A DNA stretch of 64,000 nucleotides from Neolewinella lacunae (GTDB lineage Bacteria > Bacteroidota > Bacteroidia > Chitinophagales > Saprospiraceae). The notes below the pieces were generated by a model, which saw only the letters and a program-made list of their open reading frames with translations, was not told where the DNA came from and made no database searches. The stretch covers positions 186,001 to 250,000 of the forward strand of contig NZ_JACSIT010000153.1 in assembly GCF_014349155.1 (NCBI RefSeq), read 5' to 3'. This document shows, one piece after another, positions 43,878-54,700 of the stretch (positions within the stretch are counted from its first letter, which is position 1; every line of letters starts with the position of its first letter). A program made the position numbers and the translations under genes.

Positions 43878-44696
43878 ATGCTCCTCAACCGTGCCTCCCT
43901 CAAAAGCCTGTTCAGCAAGGGCAAGTTCCCTTCGGAAAATCACTTCGCTCACCTCATTGACTCCTCGGTCAATAAGATGGAAGACGGCATCGCGAAGACG
44001 GCCGCCGACGGTCTGCAACTGGCGCCCCAGGGTGACTTTAACCAGGTCCTCAGTGTGTACGAGCGCATGGACCTGCCCTTACCCGCCTGGCAGGTGAAAC
44101 TGCTCAAGGAAAATGACGCCCGTGGATTGAGCTTTGAGAAGGTTGAACGCGATGCCAATAACGAACCGACCAGCTTCCCAAGGCTGTTTTTGGCCGACGA
44201 CGGGAAGGTGGGCATCAACACCCGCCAGCCCCACTTTGCCTTCCAGGTGGATGCTCCCGCCGCTTTTCACACCCGGCTGGGAACGCGGGCAGGAAAAGTT
44301 CCGGGGGACGGAACGTGGCACCCCATCCTTTCCGGTCTTAAAGCCCCGGCGGCCTTTGAAGCCGTGGCCCGCATTGATGGTCCGGCTGGCCGCGGTAAGT
44401 ACGCCATCACCCACGCCATTGCCCTGGCCACCTTCGGAGGTAAGGGAGCCCGGCCCCGCATCCGCCAAACCCGCTCCTACTACGGCTGGTTCTGGAACCG
44501 CATTGAGTTTCGGTGGGCCGGCACCCTTTTTGATTACGCGCTCGAAGTACGCACCCGCCAACACTACGGCTTCTCGGAAGAAAAGGCCCCCAGCATGATC
44601 TGCTTCCACCTCACGGAACTGTGGGACAGCAACGCCCTCCACCCCGATCAGCTTCCACTGGTCCAAACCCCCACCCCCCCGCCCCCGACGCAGTAA
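43878..44696 (+). CDS. Fibre-like / adhesin-like eCIS protein
   Basis: 272 residues. The N-terminal helix binds probably to the baseplate; the stretch RLFLADDGKVGINTRQP is of the VGIGT type seen in trimeric fibre proteins, and the C-terminal region is beta-rich ending in a Pro/Thr tail. In PVC the fibre gene follows Pvc12; here it precedes it. Host-recognition function is inference. Confidence 0.65.
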   Translation: MLLNRASLKSLFSKGKFPSENHFAHLIDSSVNKMEDGIAKTAADGLQLAPQGDFNQVLSVYERMDLPLPAWQVKLLKENDARGLSFEKVERDANNEPTSFPRLFLADDGKVGINTRQPHFAFQVDAPAAFHTRLGTRAGKVPGDGTWHPILSGLKAPAAFEAVARIDGPAGRGKYAITHAIALATFGGKGARPRIRQTRSYYGWFWNRIEFRWAGTLFDYALEVRTRQHYGFSEEKAPSMICFHLTELWDSNALHPDQLPLVQTPTPPPPTQ

Positions 44697-44699
44697 CCG

Positions 44700-47600
44700 A
44701 TGGAAAAGCACGTCACCGTAACCAAGGCGGAAGCGCTACCCGGTAGCTTGAATTACGATGCCCTGCGGCTGGCGGGCATCGCGTACGCTCAGCAGCTCTC
44801 TGGCCGCATCTGGACCGACTACAACGTCCACGATCCCGGCGTCACCTTGCTCGAATACCTCTGCTTTGCCCTGACCGACCTGAGTTACCGTGCCAATTTT
44901 CCGGTCAAAGACCTCCTCTACGCCGACGATGAAAATGGGCACCCCACCGTCGCCAACGCCTTTTTCCCGGCCCACGAAATCCTGCCCACTACACCCGTGA
45001 CCCCAACGGATTACCGGCGCATGATCATCGACCGCATCAACGACGTTCGCAACGCCTGGGTAGACCCCATCGTCAACCACCCCCACGGTTACCAGGGACT
45101 GTTTCGCGTCCGTCTGCAACTCGCCGATCAGATTGACCGCATGCTGAGCCCCCAGGCCGTGGAAGCACAGGTCAGGGATTTGCTTATGGCCCACCGCAAC
45201 CTCTGCGAAGACTTTACCGAAATCGTCATCCTGGCCAATGAGCCCATCCGTTTTGCCGCCACCATCGACATTGAACCCGATGCCTACGGGGAGGTCGTCC
45301 TGGCCACCATCCTCCACACCATCGAGGAGTTGCTCAACCCCGGTGTGCGGTACTACACCCGTGAAGAACTTCAGGGCATGGGCCTTACCCCCGACGACAT
45401 TTTCGACGGGCCAGAGCCGGAGCAAGGCTTCATCCTGCCCTGGGAACTCCGCCCGCTACCGCGCAGCACCCACGTTTCGCTACTGCGCGAATCCATCTCC
45501 CGGGTCGCAGGCGTAAAAATGGTCAACGACCTGGTCGTGTGGAAAAATGGCCAGCGGGTGCGGGAAGACGAGATCATTCCCAGTCCGGATACCGCCCTGA
45601 GCCTCGATATTTCCATGCTCGATGGCACCGGGCAGCCGGGCGAAATCCGCCTGCTTCGCAACGGGGTTCCCGTCCGGACCAATCCCCGCCAAACCCGGCA
45701 ATTCCACAACGACCTCGCGGCGAAGGTTAAAAAGGGCTTCCAGCTTAAACTCGATTTACGGGATGCACCAGCGGCATCGACCCGCAAGATGGATGACCTG
45801 GCCGCCTACCACTCTTTCCAGCACCTGCTGCCCACCGTCTACGGCCTGGGGCCTTTCGGGCCGCCCCCCACGGCCACCCGCGAGCACCGCGCGCAGGTCC
45901 GGCAGCTTAAAGGCTACCTGCTTTTTTTCGAACAATTCCTGGCCAATTACCTCGCCCAGTTGGCCAACGTGCGCAACCTTTTTTCGATCGCGCCCGAGCA
46001 CGATCACCGCAGCCCAAGCTACTTCCACCAGTTTCCGACGGACATCCCCGACGTTGCCGAGCTGCTGCGTTCGGACGAAAAAGACCAACCTACGCCAGCC
46101 GACATTGACGCGGCCATGGCCGGTTTTGCTGATCCCCACCGTACGGCCGACGAGCGCCGCAACCGCTTTCTGGACCACCTTCTGGCCCGCTTCGGGGAAG
46201 TCTATTCCGGCGACTTCCTGAAAATCCTCAACCAGGAAACCCGCGATGAACTCACGCACCTACTCCTGGTTGGCAAAGCCGCCTACCTGCGGGCCTATCC
46301 CGAACTAAGCCGCAACCGCAGCAAGGCTTTTGACTATTCGATCGCCGCCTGGGAAAATGAAAACGTGGCAGGCCTCAAAAAACGGACGGCTTTACTTCTC
46401 AACTTGCACCGTCCGGCTGATCCCACTGCGGGTGATTTCGTCAAATACCACAACCGTTCCCTGGTCGACTTTGCCGCGCTGGCCGACCTGCCCGGGGCCG
46501 GGGAGGCGACCAATGCCGAAGAGCACCTCGTCTTGCCCTACTCCTTTGCGGAGCTTCTCTTACACGGCACCCGGCCCGGCAATTACCGCATCATGCCCAC
46601 GGAGGCGGGCGATTTCCAACTTCGCTTCCGGATTGATAAAGCCGGGGAAAAAGAAGCGGAGGGCGCGGCCGCAGGTGCAAGGCTAATGACCGGAAGCAAA
46701 GAAAGTCTGGAGCGCACCCGCGACGCCCTCATCCGCCGTTTCAACCGCATCAACGACCAGAGTGAGGGCTTCTTTTTCCTGGAAAATATCCTCCTGCGGC
46801 CCCGGAGCAGTGGGGGCACGCTTTTGGTATTGGAACTCCCCCTTCCCGCCAACCTTGGCGGCGGAAGCCTCGTGCTGCGCAGCCCCGCCTACACCAGCGA
46901 AGCCGACCTTCAGGAGCTGAGCAACGAATTCCTCGTCTTAGCCACCCGACCTGCCAATTGGACGCTTTTGGAAACTGCCTCGGGCCACTGCATCGTCTTA
47001 GCCCGCAACCAGCACCCCCTGTTAATGAGCCTCCCCATCGCCGAAGACCGCAGCATCGGCCGGGGCGCAGCGCGGGCGGAACAGCAACTCACATTCCTCA
47101 TCGAACGCTGCCGCTACTACCGCGATAACGACCCACCCGCGCTGCTGGATCGCTTCCGGCCGGTGGGTGAACGCCTGGCAGGACACCGCTTGAGCGCCGA
47201 TTTTTACTCCCTCCGCCTCAGCGTCATCGCACCCGATTGGCCCGCCTCTTTCCAGCAAAAAGACTTCCAGCAACTCTTTCAGCGGGTCATTGCAGAACAC
47301 GTACCCGCTCACCTGACGGTGGACTACTACTGGCTGCCCCCGGGCAAAATGCGGGAGTTTGAAGGACTCTTCAAAAACTGGCTGGCCGCTCTGCGCTTGG
47401 CCGACGAAGCCGCCCACAACAAATACTCCCTTGCCATCAGCCAGCTCCTCACAGGCAACGGGAACCCTGGTCCTGCTGCAACACCTTCGTCCACCGGACC
47501 ACTCCCCAGGGAAGTTCTCCAACGCCTCCTCCAGCGCTTCGGCTACGACTTCTTCCTTTCGCCACGCGACTTCAGCATTTTTGCGGGCATGGATGCTGCT

Positions 47601-48767
47601 TCCATCCGGACCCTCAAGCTGGCCAGCATCGATAGCTGGCAAGCCCTGCACCGCACTCCCGCAGGAAAACTTCGTAGTATTTTCGTCGCCAACGACGAGC
47701 CGGAAAAAACGGAAGAGGAGGTCCGCAGCTGGCGCCACCAGGCGATGCTGGCCCTGGAAGGCCGCTGGGAAGACCTGTTACGCTTCCAGGAAAAAACCCT
47801 GCGCGGGCAGCCCGCCGACCCGCCCCGGCGCCCCAGCACCAAACTGGAACGCAAACGCAAAAGCATTGCCAAAGACCCCGCCGGGCTTCTCGACCGCCTC
47901 GAAGCCTGGATCCAGCGCCAGCCCTCCCGCTCCGCATTGCCCTACTTCTTGCTGGACTTCCTTTGCCAGGCGACCAGCTACCGTCTCATTGTGCCGCAAG
48001 ACGACTTTCTGCTTATTCCTGGCCTGGACGATACCACAGCCGCCTGGCTCCGCACCCGGGGCATCCGGGATTTTGAACAGCTCAACGCAACCTCTGCAGA
48101 GGGATGGGAAGAGCTGCGCGATCAACTTCCCCCTCAACTCAGCCTGCCTGAATACCAGCTAATCAAGTCTTTAAGTGACTTGGCCGTTGCGGAAAGGTGG
48201 GAGGAGTTGCTGGCCCAACAAGCCGACCTCCCGACGCCACGTCCGCTGGAAAGTCGTATTGTTCACCATTTGCAAACGCTGAGGACCGAAGTAGACCCCG
48301 GCACCCTCCACAAGCGCCTCCTGACGGATTTGCGGGCCTACCGCAGCCGTGGCGGCACCTTCTCTTTTAGCGGCGATGCCCTCCGTATCCTTCTGGCGGA
48401 GCCTACGGACGGCATCGTCTTCCCGGCCAACAACCTGGAACTGCTGGAAGGCATCGGCCCTAAAACCGCTCAGGCCATGCGGGACGCAGGCATCCACACG
48501 TTCCAGGATCTGGCCGCCGAAAGCGCCCTCTCCCTCCACGAAAAGCTCACCGCCCACAACCTCATCATAACTTCCGACCAGGTCATTTTCTGGCTGGCCC
48601 AGGCCGATCTGGCCCACCGCCACCAGTGGGGTGCCGTAGAAGAACTTCAACGGCGGCGCGACGGCAAAAGCCCCGGCCCAACCGCCCCCGCTACTCCTCT
48701 CCAAACCCGGGTCGAGACCTGGCTGGAAGCCAATAGCCTGCCGCCAGACCCAAACTATGGCACATGA
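44700..48767 (+). CDS. Large baseplate protein (Pvc12-like) with three helix-hairpin-helix-like C-terminal repeats
   Basis: 1355 residues. The N-terminus has the Pvc12 signature DYNVHDPGVTLLEYLCFALTD, at about 38-60. The C-terminal 400 residues contain three segments of the type found in helix-hairpin-helix/DUF4332-like modules: FAGMDAASIRTLKLASIDSW (about 960), IPGLDDTTAAWLRTRGI (about 1106) and LEGIGPKTAQAMRDAGI (about 1250), each followed by a W..L.. closing helix. The frame is intact. Role of these repeats in a baseplate protein is not known to me. The stop overlaps the tape-measure start (ATGA). Confidence 0.88.
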   Translation: MEKHVTVTKAEALPGSLNYDALRLAGIAYAQQLSGRIWTDYNVHDPGVTLLEYLCFALTDLSYRANFPVKDLLYADDENGHPTVANAFFPAHEILPTTPVTPTDYRRMIIDRINDVRNAWVDPIVNHPHGYQGLFRVRLQLADQIDRMLSPQAVEAQVRDLLMAHRNLCEDFTEIVILANEPIRFAATIDIEPDAYGEVVLATILHTIEELLNPGVRYYTREELQGMGLTPDDIFDGPEPEQGFILPWELRPLPRSTHVSLLRESISRVAGVKMVNDLVVWKNGQRVREDEIIPSPDTALSLDISMLDGTGQPGEIRLLRNGVPVRTNPRQTRQFHNDLAAKVKKGFQLKLDLRDAPAASTRKMDDLAAYHSFQHLLPTVYGLGPFGPPPTATREHRAQVRQLKGYLLFFEQFLANYLAQLANVRNLFSIAPEHDHRSPSYFHQFPTDIPDVAELLRSDEKDQPTPADIDAAMAGFADPHRTADERRNRFLDHLLARFGEVYSGDFLKILNQETRDELTHLLLVGKAAYLRAYPELSRNRSKAFDYSIAAWENENVAGLKKRTALLLNLHRPADPTAGDFVKYHNRSLVDFAALADLPGAGEATNAEEHLVLPYSFAELLLHGTRPGNYRIMPTEAGDFQLRFRIDKAGEKEAEGAAAGARLMTGSKESLERTRDALIRRFNRINDQSEGFFFLENILLRPRSSGGTLLVLELPLPANLGGGSLVLRSPAYTSEADLQELSNEFLVLATRPANWTLLETASGHCIVLARNQHPLLMSLPIAEDRSIGRGAARAEQQLTFLIERCRYYRDNDPPALLDRFRPVGERLAGHRLSADFYSLRLSVIAPDWPASFQQKDFQQLFQRVIAEHVPAHLTVDYYWLPPGKMREFEGLFKNWLAALRLADEAAHNKYSLAISQLLTGNGNPGPAATPSSTGPLPREVLQRLLQRFGYDFFLSPRDFSIFAGMDAASIRTLKLASIDSWQALHRTPAGKLRSIFVANDEPEKTEEEVRSWRHQAMLALEGRWEDLLRFQEKTLRGQPADPPRRPSTKLERKRKSIAKDPAGLLDRLEAWIQRQPSRSALPYFLLDFLCQATSYRLIVPQDDFLLIPGLDDTTAAWLRTRGIRDFEQLNATSAEGWEELRDQLPPQLSLPEYQLIKSLSDLAVAERWEELLAQQADLPTPRPLESRIVHHLQTLRTEVDPGTLHKRLLTDLRAYRSRGGTFSFSGDALRILLAEPTDGIVFPANNLELLEGIGPKTAQAMRDAGIHTFQDLAAESALSLHEKLTAHNLIITSDQVIFWLAQADLAHRHQWGAVEELQRRRDGKSPGPTAPATPLQTRVETWLEANSLPPDPNYGT
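46661..46678 (-). repeat. Dispersed 18-bp motif, copy 7
   Basis: Exact copy in coding sequence of the Pvc12-like gene, read in frame as Gly-Ala-Ala-Ala-Gly-Ala, at a loop-like junction. Confidence 0.8.
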
Positions 48768-51700
48768 GCAAGCCACACCTCATCGGTCGGCAGCGCTACC
48801 GCATCCAGGCCCGCAGAGAAACGGAAGCACACGCCGTGTTTGAAAAGCTCAGTGGCAGCGTCCAGGATCGGGTTACGGACGCCATAGAAAGGGTGTTGGC
48901 GGAATTTCCGGACGATGGCACCGTGATCCGCATCAACCAGCTCCGGCTGCAACTGGAACCGCTTCGCTTAGACGACCTCGAGCAAGACCTCCTCCGCCAA
49001 CTCCCCAACGCCCTCCGACGTGCCCTGGATGATTTATTTCCCGAGCGACCCGACAACGCTGCCAGGATGCGGCCCAACCGGGCAGGCAGCACCCTGGCAG
49101 CCGGAGAAGACCGGGACTGGGATACGCTCCGCTTTTTCCTCCAACGCGGCTCCTACCCCTGGTGGCAAAGCCGCAGCAGGGGAGAACAGCCTCCAGACCT
49201 CCTACGGCGCATTCTGGCTAAGGACTCCCCCCAACACCAGCAACAACTACAGGTTTTGCTGGGCCAGGTGCAGGTCCGGCAACGTCTTGCGGCTCAGTTT
49301 TCCGAAGGCGACATACGGGCACTCAACCAGGTACTTTGGCGGGAGCACTGGCCAAGCCATCAGGTCTACGCCGCCGGGTTGACGAGCCTGCTGGCCCTGC
49401 GTCCTGCCTCCCCACCAAGCCCTTCGGCATCGGTCTCCGCCTTGGTAAGCCTGGCCAGCGTGTTACCGCAGGGGGCAACCCATTTTTCTTCCCTCGCCTC
49501 CGTCTTGCTTACCCGCGTTGCGGAAATTCAGGGCGTGGAGGCACCTGGATTTGCGGAGGCGATCCTGCGGGCAGACGGGGCACAAACCCTGGGAAAAAGC
49601 TGGCGGCACGCCCTGGAGACCCTGGCCAGTAGCAACGGTCTTTTGCCCCACCGCCAGTCTCCCCACCCCGATAGGCGGGATCTGGCTGAAGCATTGGTCC
49701 GTTTCCTTCAGTCTGGTGTGCCGCTGGCGGCGGGAGAATTGCCTGCGGGCAAAACGACGGAACAGGTTTTAATCAGCTTTTTGCGGGAAGGGCATCCCCT
49801 GCTGTTGGCTGCGCTGCGCCGCCTGGTCGCCACGCCCGAGGTGGGTTTGCGGTGGGCCGGCAGCTTAACCCCGACGGCTTTCACGGCCATCTACCGCTGG
49901 TGGTGGGGGGCAGACTGGCCGGGCCTGCAAGCCTACCTGCAGGATCTGAATAGTCTGGCCACTGCCCTGGCTCCCGTTCCGGGCACCTTGCCAATATCGC
50001 GGGTCGCACTGGTTTGGTGGTCCGCTCCCCGGCAGGGAGCCCGGCCTGCCATGCCCGACACGGCGGCCATTACCAGCCTGCTGCACCATCTGGCAAAAAC
50101 CCGGCAGCAGCCCGCCCGGGAAATCGGCCGGGACCTCCTTGCAGGGCGTGAGAAAAACCAGCGCTGGGCCAGCCCCTTGCCCGGATTATTGGCCCAGTCT
50201 GCCGTAGCGATCAACACGGAGACCGCCCCTTTTGCAACAGGCTTACCAAAGCCGGTGCTCTTCCACCTCCGCCACTTTTTGGAACGGGGCTACCTGCCTG
50301 CGGAATACGCAACACGGGGCATCGAACGCCTGGAAGCAGACCTGGCACCGCTATTGGCTACGGGGAACGGCGACTGGTCTGACTTACTGGCCGAATTACT
50401 GGATACCCCGGTGGCGTTCACCCGCCTGGCCAATAGCTTTTCTCCCGGTTTTTTGACAACGCTCCTCGAGGCTTTGCTGATGGATCACGCCACGGCATCA
50501 GCCATTCCGCAGGAAAAGAAGCGGCCTGATTTCCCGAGTGGCCAGGATCCGGGCGCGGCCGCAGGTGCCGGCTCCCTTGAACGAGCAAGGGACGCCGCTA
50601 ACGCTCCAGTTGAGACCTTTCCAACCCACCTCCCATCCACCGCGACCGCCAGCGAGGTCGCCTACCCGCCCAGTAACCAAGCTCCCGCCCAACCAGCTCC
50701 GGACCTGTTCCCGGCTGGCCACGACGCGCCGGAAAACAATGCGCAGGCAAAAGAAAAACCCGCAGCGGATGTCACGGCTCCAAACCCTCACCCCTCGGGG
50801 CCCGATCACGCAAGCCCACAAAAGGAAACTTTAGACAACACTGCTCCTGGTTACTCCGGAGATTCGTTTGATGACCCGCGCAAAGTAGCGCCCGGACGGA
50901 CGTTTGCTCCTCCAGCCAATCGTCCGGCGGAGAGCGGTGCCCCACCCCCGCAAAAGGAAGTGCTACGGGGGCCTGCTTCCGGCAACCCCGACGCTGTGGA
51001 GGGCGATGCACGCAGGATCTCGCCCGCAGCAAATTCCGATGGTCCGGACGGTCTGGCGGCGGACGCCAACGAACAGCCCGGAAGAACAACCGCAGGAGAT
51101 CAAATGACTCCCGGCGGTCAATCCCCCCCACCCGATGCAGTCCGCGACGGCTGGCAAGCGCCCCAGCGAATGGAAGAAGGTCACCAGGAAAGTGCCCCCC
51201 TGCCGCAAAGCCTGGAAGAGCAGAACACTGATCTTTCCGATAACGGAAAGACCTCCGGTGACAGAACTGATGCCCCGCCAGGAACTTCCGTCGGCGACCT
51301 TCCGGTGCGAGGGGATTACCCTGCGGCTGGTAGGTCCCCGGCTCCTTCGTCTGAAGCCCTGCACCTGCGGCCGCGCCCGATCCAAACGGGGGCTACGGCC
51401 GAAGAACCATGGGCGATATTTGCGCAGCAGTTGGCAAAACTTTGTCCGCAAGGGTGGTCAAGGCCGCCGGGTGAATACGCGCGGCTGGGCCAGACTTACG
51501 CAATCCGGGGTTTGAGCCGGGGCGAACGTAGCCGGCCCCTCCCCGCCGTGTTGAAGGGTTGGGGCGAGGTGCTGGCCACGGCCAGCGGCGCGTCGTGGAT
51601 GCAGGTTGCCGACTTTTTCCGGCACGCCGCCCAAGACACAACGCTGCCCGCCAGCGTGCGCACTGCCCTTCACCAAACGGCCATTCTTACCAGCGCGCCG

Positions 51701-54700
51701 GAAGCAGAAAACGTTCCCGCCAGCCACCCGGAAGTACCGGAACCGCCCAGCGAAGAAGCCAAAGCGGACAGTCCAGAAGCTACCGCTATCGCTAACTGGG
51801 TCGGGTGGTTAACCGACCACAGAACAGGTAAACTCAAACCACCTAGCACTACTGATTTTCAACTGCTTATCCGATCCGGACAAAATGAATGGCTGCATTT
51901 TTTAACGGCGCTGCGGGGTAAAAACATCCGTTTTGACAAAATCACGCGGAGCCTTCCCGCCAAGGTCCTGTCCCTTTTTTTGACGCGTTTGCTCTCCACT
52001 GCTTTGGGGGGCGCTGCGTTGCTGTATGCTGCCCTGGAGGCCTTGCTGGTGGCCAGCCAATGTTACCCTTCTGCGGCGGAGGCGAAGTTGCGCTGCCGTG
52101 ATTACGCCGTGACAATACTGCTCAACCGGGGCGGAGCGGTGCTTACGGGCCAGGCCTTCGTTGGCAGCCTGCTGGCGTCCGTTGCCCGGGAGCGGCGACT
52201 GGGCACCCGATCGTTGGCCCAACAACTATTGGCAACGGCGGAACGTACGGAGGCACCGCTAACCCTCAGAACGGCCCTGGAGCGCATCGTGGCCCAGCTG
52301 AGTGAACAGGAGCAAACGCGGCTGCGGAGCGAAAGCGAGCGGGCGCTGACCGAAGCCGAAAAACAGGACCAAGGGCTGCGGGCGGGGATCTACTACCGGG
52401 CGGCGCTGTTGCACCAACTCCAAACGGGCGAGGCGGCATGGTGGGAGGAAGAAACGCTGGCGCTGGAGGAGTTGTTCCGGCACGCCACCCGCGCCGATGC
52501 ACCGGAACTCCGGCGGCTGTTGCAAGAGCATCAGGTATTAGCGGATCGGCTTTTTCCTTTCCTCTCCGCAGCCGCGTTGCAGGAAGTAATACACGCCGTC
52601 TTTACGGAGTACGCCGATTTGGCATTGGCCTTCACCAGTTCGCTGGAGGAACTGGTGCGGGGCAGTGCCCCCACCGCGTCCGCTACCACCCCCTGGCGGC
52701 CGGTGTGGGATTTTCTGGTGGGCGGCCAGGCATTCCAAAGCGCTGCTTTTGTGCAGTCGGCCCTCTCCTCGGCGGCAAGGTGGTATCGCGTCGACGCCCG
52801 ACGGCTGGCCGAAGCGCTGCTGAGCCAGGTGGAGGCCAGTATTTTGCTGGGGGACATCCGCTTCTTCCGGCTGGCCACGCTGCTGCGGGAATCAGGGCAA
52901 GATCCAGCTCCGCCGGGGGCAACTGACGAAATAGTGAGGTCGTCCATTGACCCCATTTCTCCGTTGGGCAGCGGAGATAAGCAGGCTGGTGAACTGGACA
53001 ACAGCACATCAACACCCAACCATGGCCCCGAGAAAGCAGGCAGCAAACGGGCCCTGGACGATACCGCTGCTACGCCGGATCTTGGCACACTCGGCCGTCC
53101 CAATACAAAGGCATCATCGGCCGGAGGCAGCGTCCCACAGAGCGGCGCAGTGCCGAAGGAAGAAAATGCGCATGCCGCGCCGTCGAAAACGGACAAGGTG
53201 GAGGTGTCTGATAGTACAGCCCCACCGACAGTTGAAAACAGCCACACCAACAAGAACGGTGACCCGACGGAAGGAGAACTCACCTCCCGCCCTCTCCCAG
53301 GAATAATTACTGATGGACGTTCCTCTTCTGAAGGCTTGTCCTCGGCCGGAGAGCAATTTCCAGCAAAAGGTGATGCCTCTTCCCCGGGCACTGCCCCTGG
53401 TTCGATCATTCCCACCTCAGACTCAAGGAATGAGGGAGCCCTTTCGGCCGGTCAGGAGTCCAGCGGCCCCTCACCCTCCTTGGATGCGGGCTACCCCGGG
53501 TCTCCGGTCAGCCCAGTCCCCCCTGCTGAAAGAAACAGCCGCACCACGAGGAACGGTGACCCGACGGAAGGAGAACTCACCTCACCGCCTCTCCCAGGAG
53601 TCACTACTGATAGACATTCCTCTTCTGAAGGCTTTTCCTCGGCCGAAGAGCAATCTTCAAAAGTAGGTGACGCATCGTCCCCAGACACCACGCCTGGTTC
53701 GATCATTCCCACCTCCGACTCAAGGATTGAGGGAGCCCTTTCGGCCGGTCAGGAGTCCAGCGGCCCCTCCCCGCCGGCGAAGGACAGCCAAAACACCCCG
53801 GCGCAAACGTTGGCTCCGCCCCCACCTGCTCCCGCCTACGTGGACTTGTTGGCTGCGGACCTGGCCGTAGTGCGCCACTTCCTCCTTTACGGCACTCCCG
53901 GCCCCACCGCGAACGACGGGTTTACCCAGGCGGGCTTGTGCACGATCCAGGAAGAATTGCTCCGGCGGCATCCGGGGCTGGCCCAATCGCTGTACCTGGG
54001 GGTGCTGGCCGACCGTACGGCGCGGGAAAGGTTCCAACGTTTTTTCCCGGAAACCCTGTGGCGGGAAGTACTGGAGTGCCTCCTGGAGGCCAAAGCCGCG
54101 CGGGCGGAGCGGTGGTGGACAGAACTGCAGACCTTGCTCGCCGCAGCGGGCTACCGGCTGGCGGCCAGGCCTTTCAGCAGTCTCGCCCTGGGGCATTTGC
54201 TGGGCTATGTTGGCCGGCGGGGCGTCCACATCGATTGGACAGTGTACCTTACCGAGCTGCTTCAACTGAGCGCCCTGCAAACGACTACTCCGTTGGAGCG
54301 ACTCTTCGTGGATTTGGTGGATTCGCTGAAGCAAGTGCCTCCGGGGGTTACCGAAGACTGGGCGGGTGCCCTGGCCGACGTCCGGCAGCGCCAGCAGAAA
54401 GAAGCCGCCACCAAGGAAAAAACCAACACCAAGTACGATATCGACGAGCCCCTGAACGAAAGCATTTTCATTGGCAACTCTGGCTTAGTGATCATCGCTC
54501 CGTTTCTCAACCGCTATTTCGGGACGCTGGACATGCTGGAGGGGAAGGCGTTCAAAGACGAGGCAGCAGCCGTGCGCGGCACCTTACTTTTACAGTACCT
54601 GGTGAGCGGACAAACCACGGTTGCGGAACACGAACTGGTGCTCAATAAAATCCTATGCGGCCTGCCCACTGACACGCCCGTGCCCAATACGCTGGAGATG

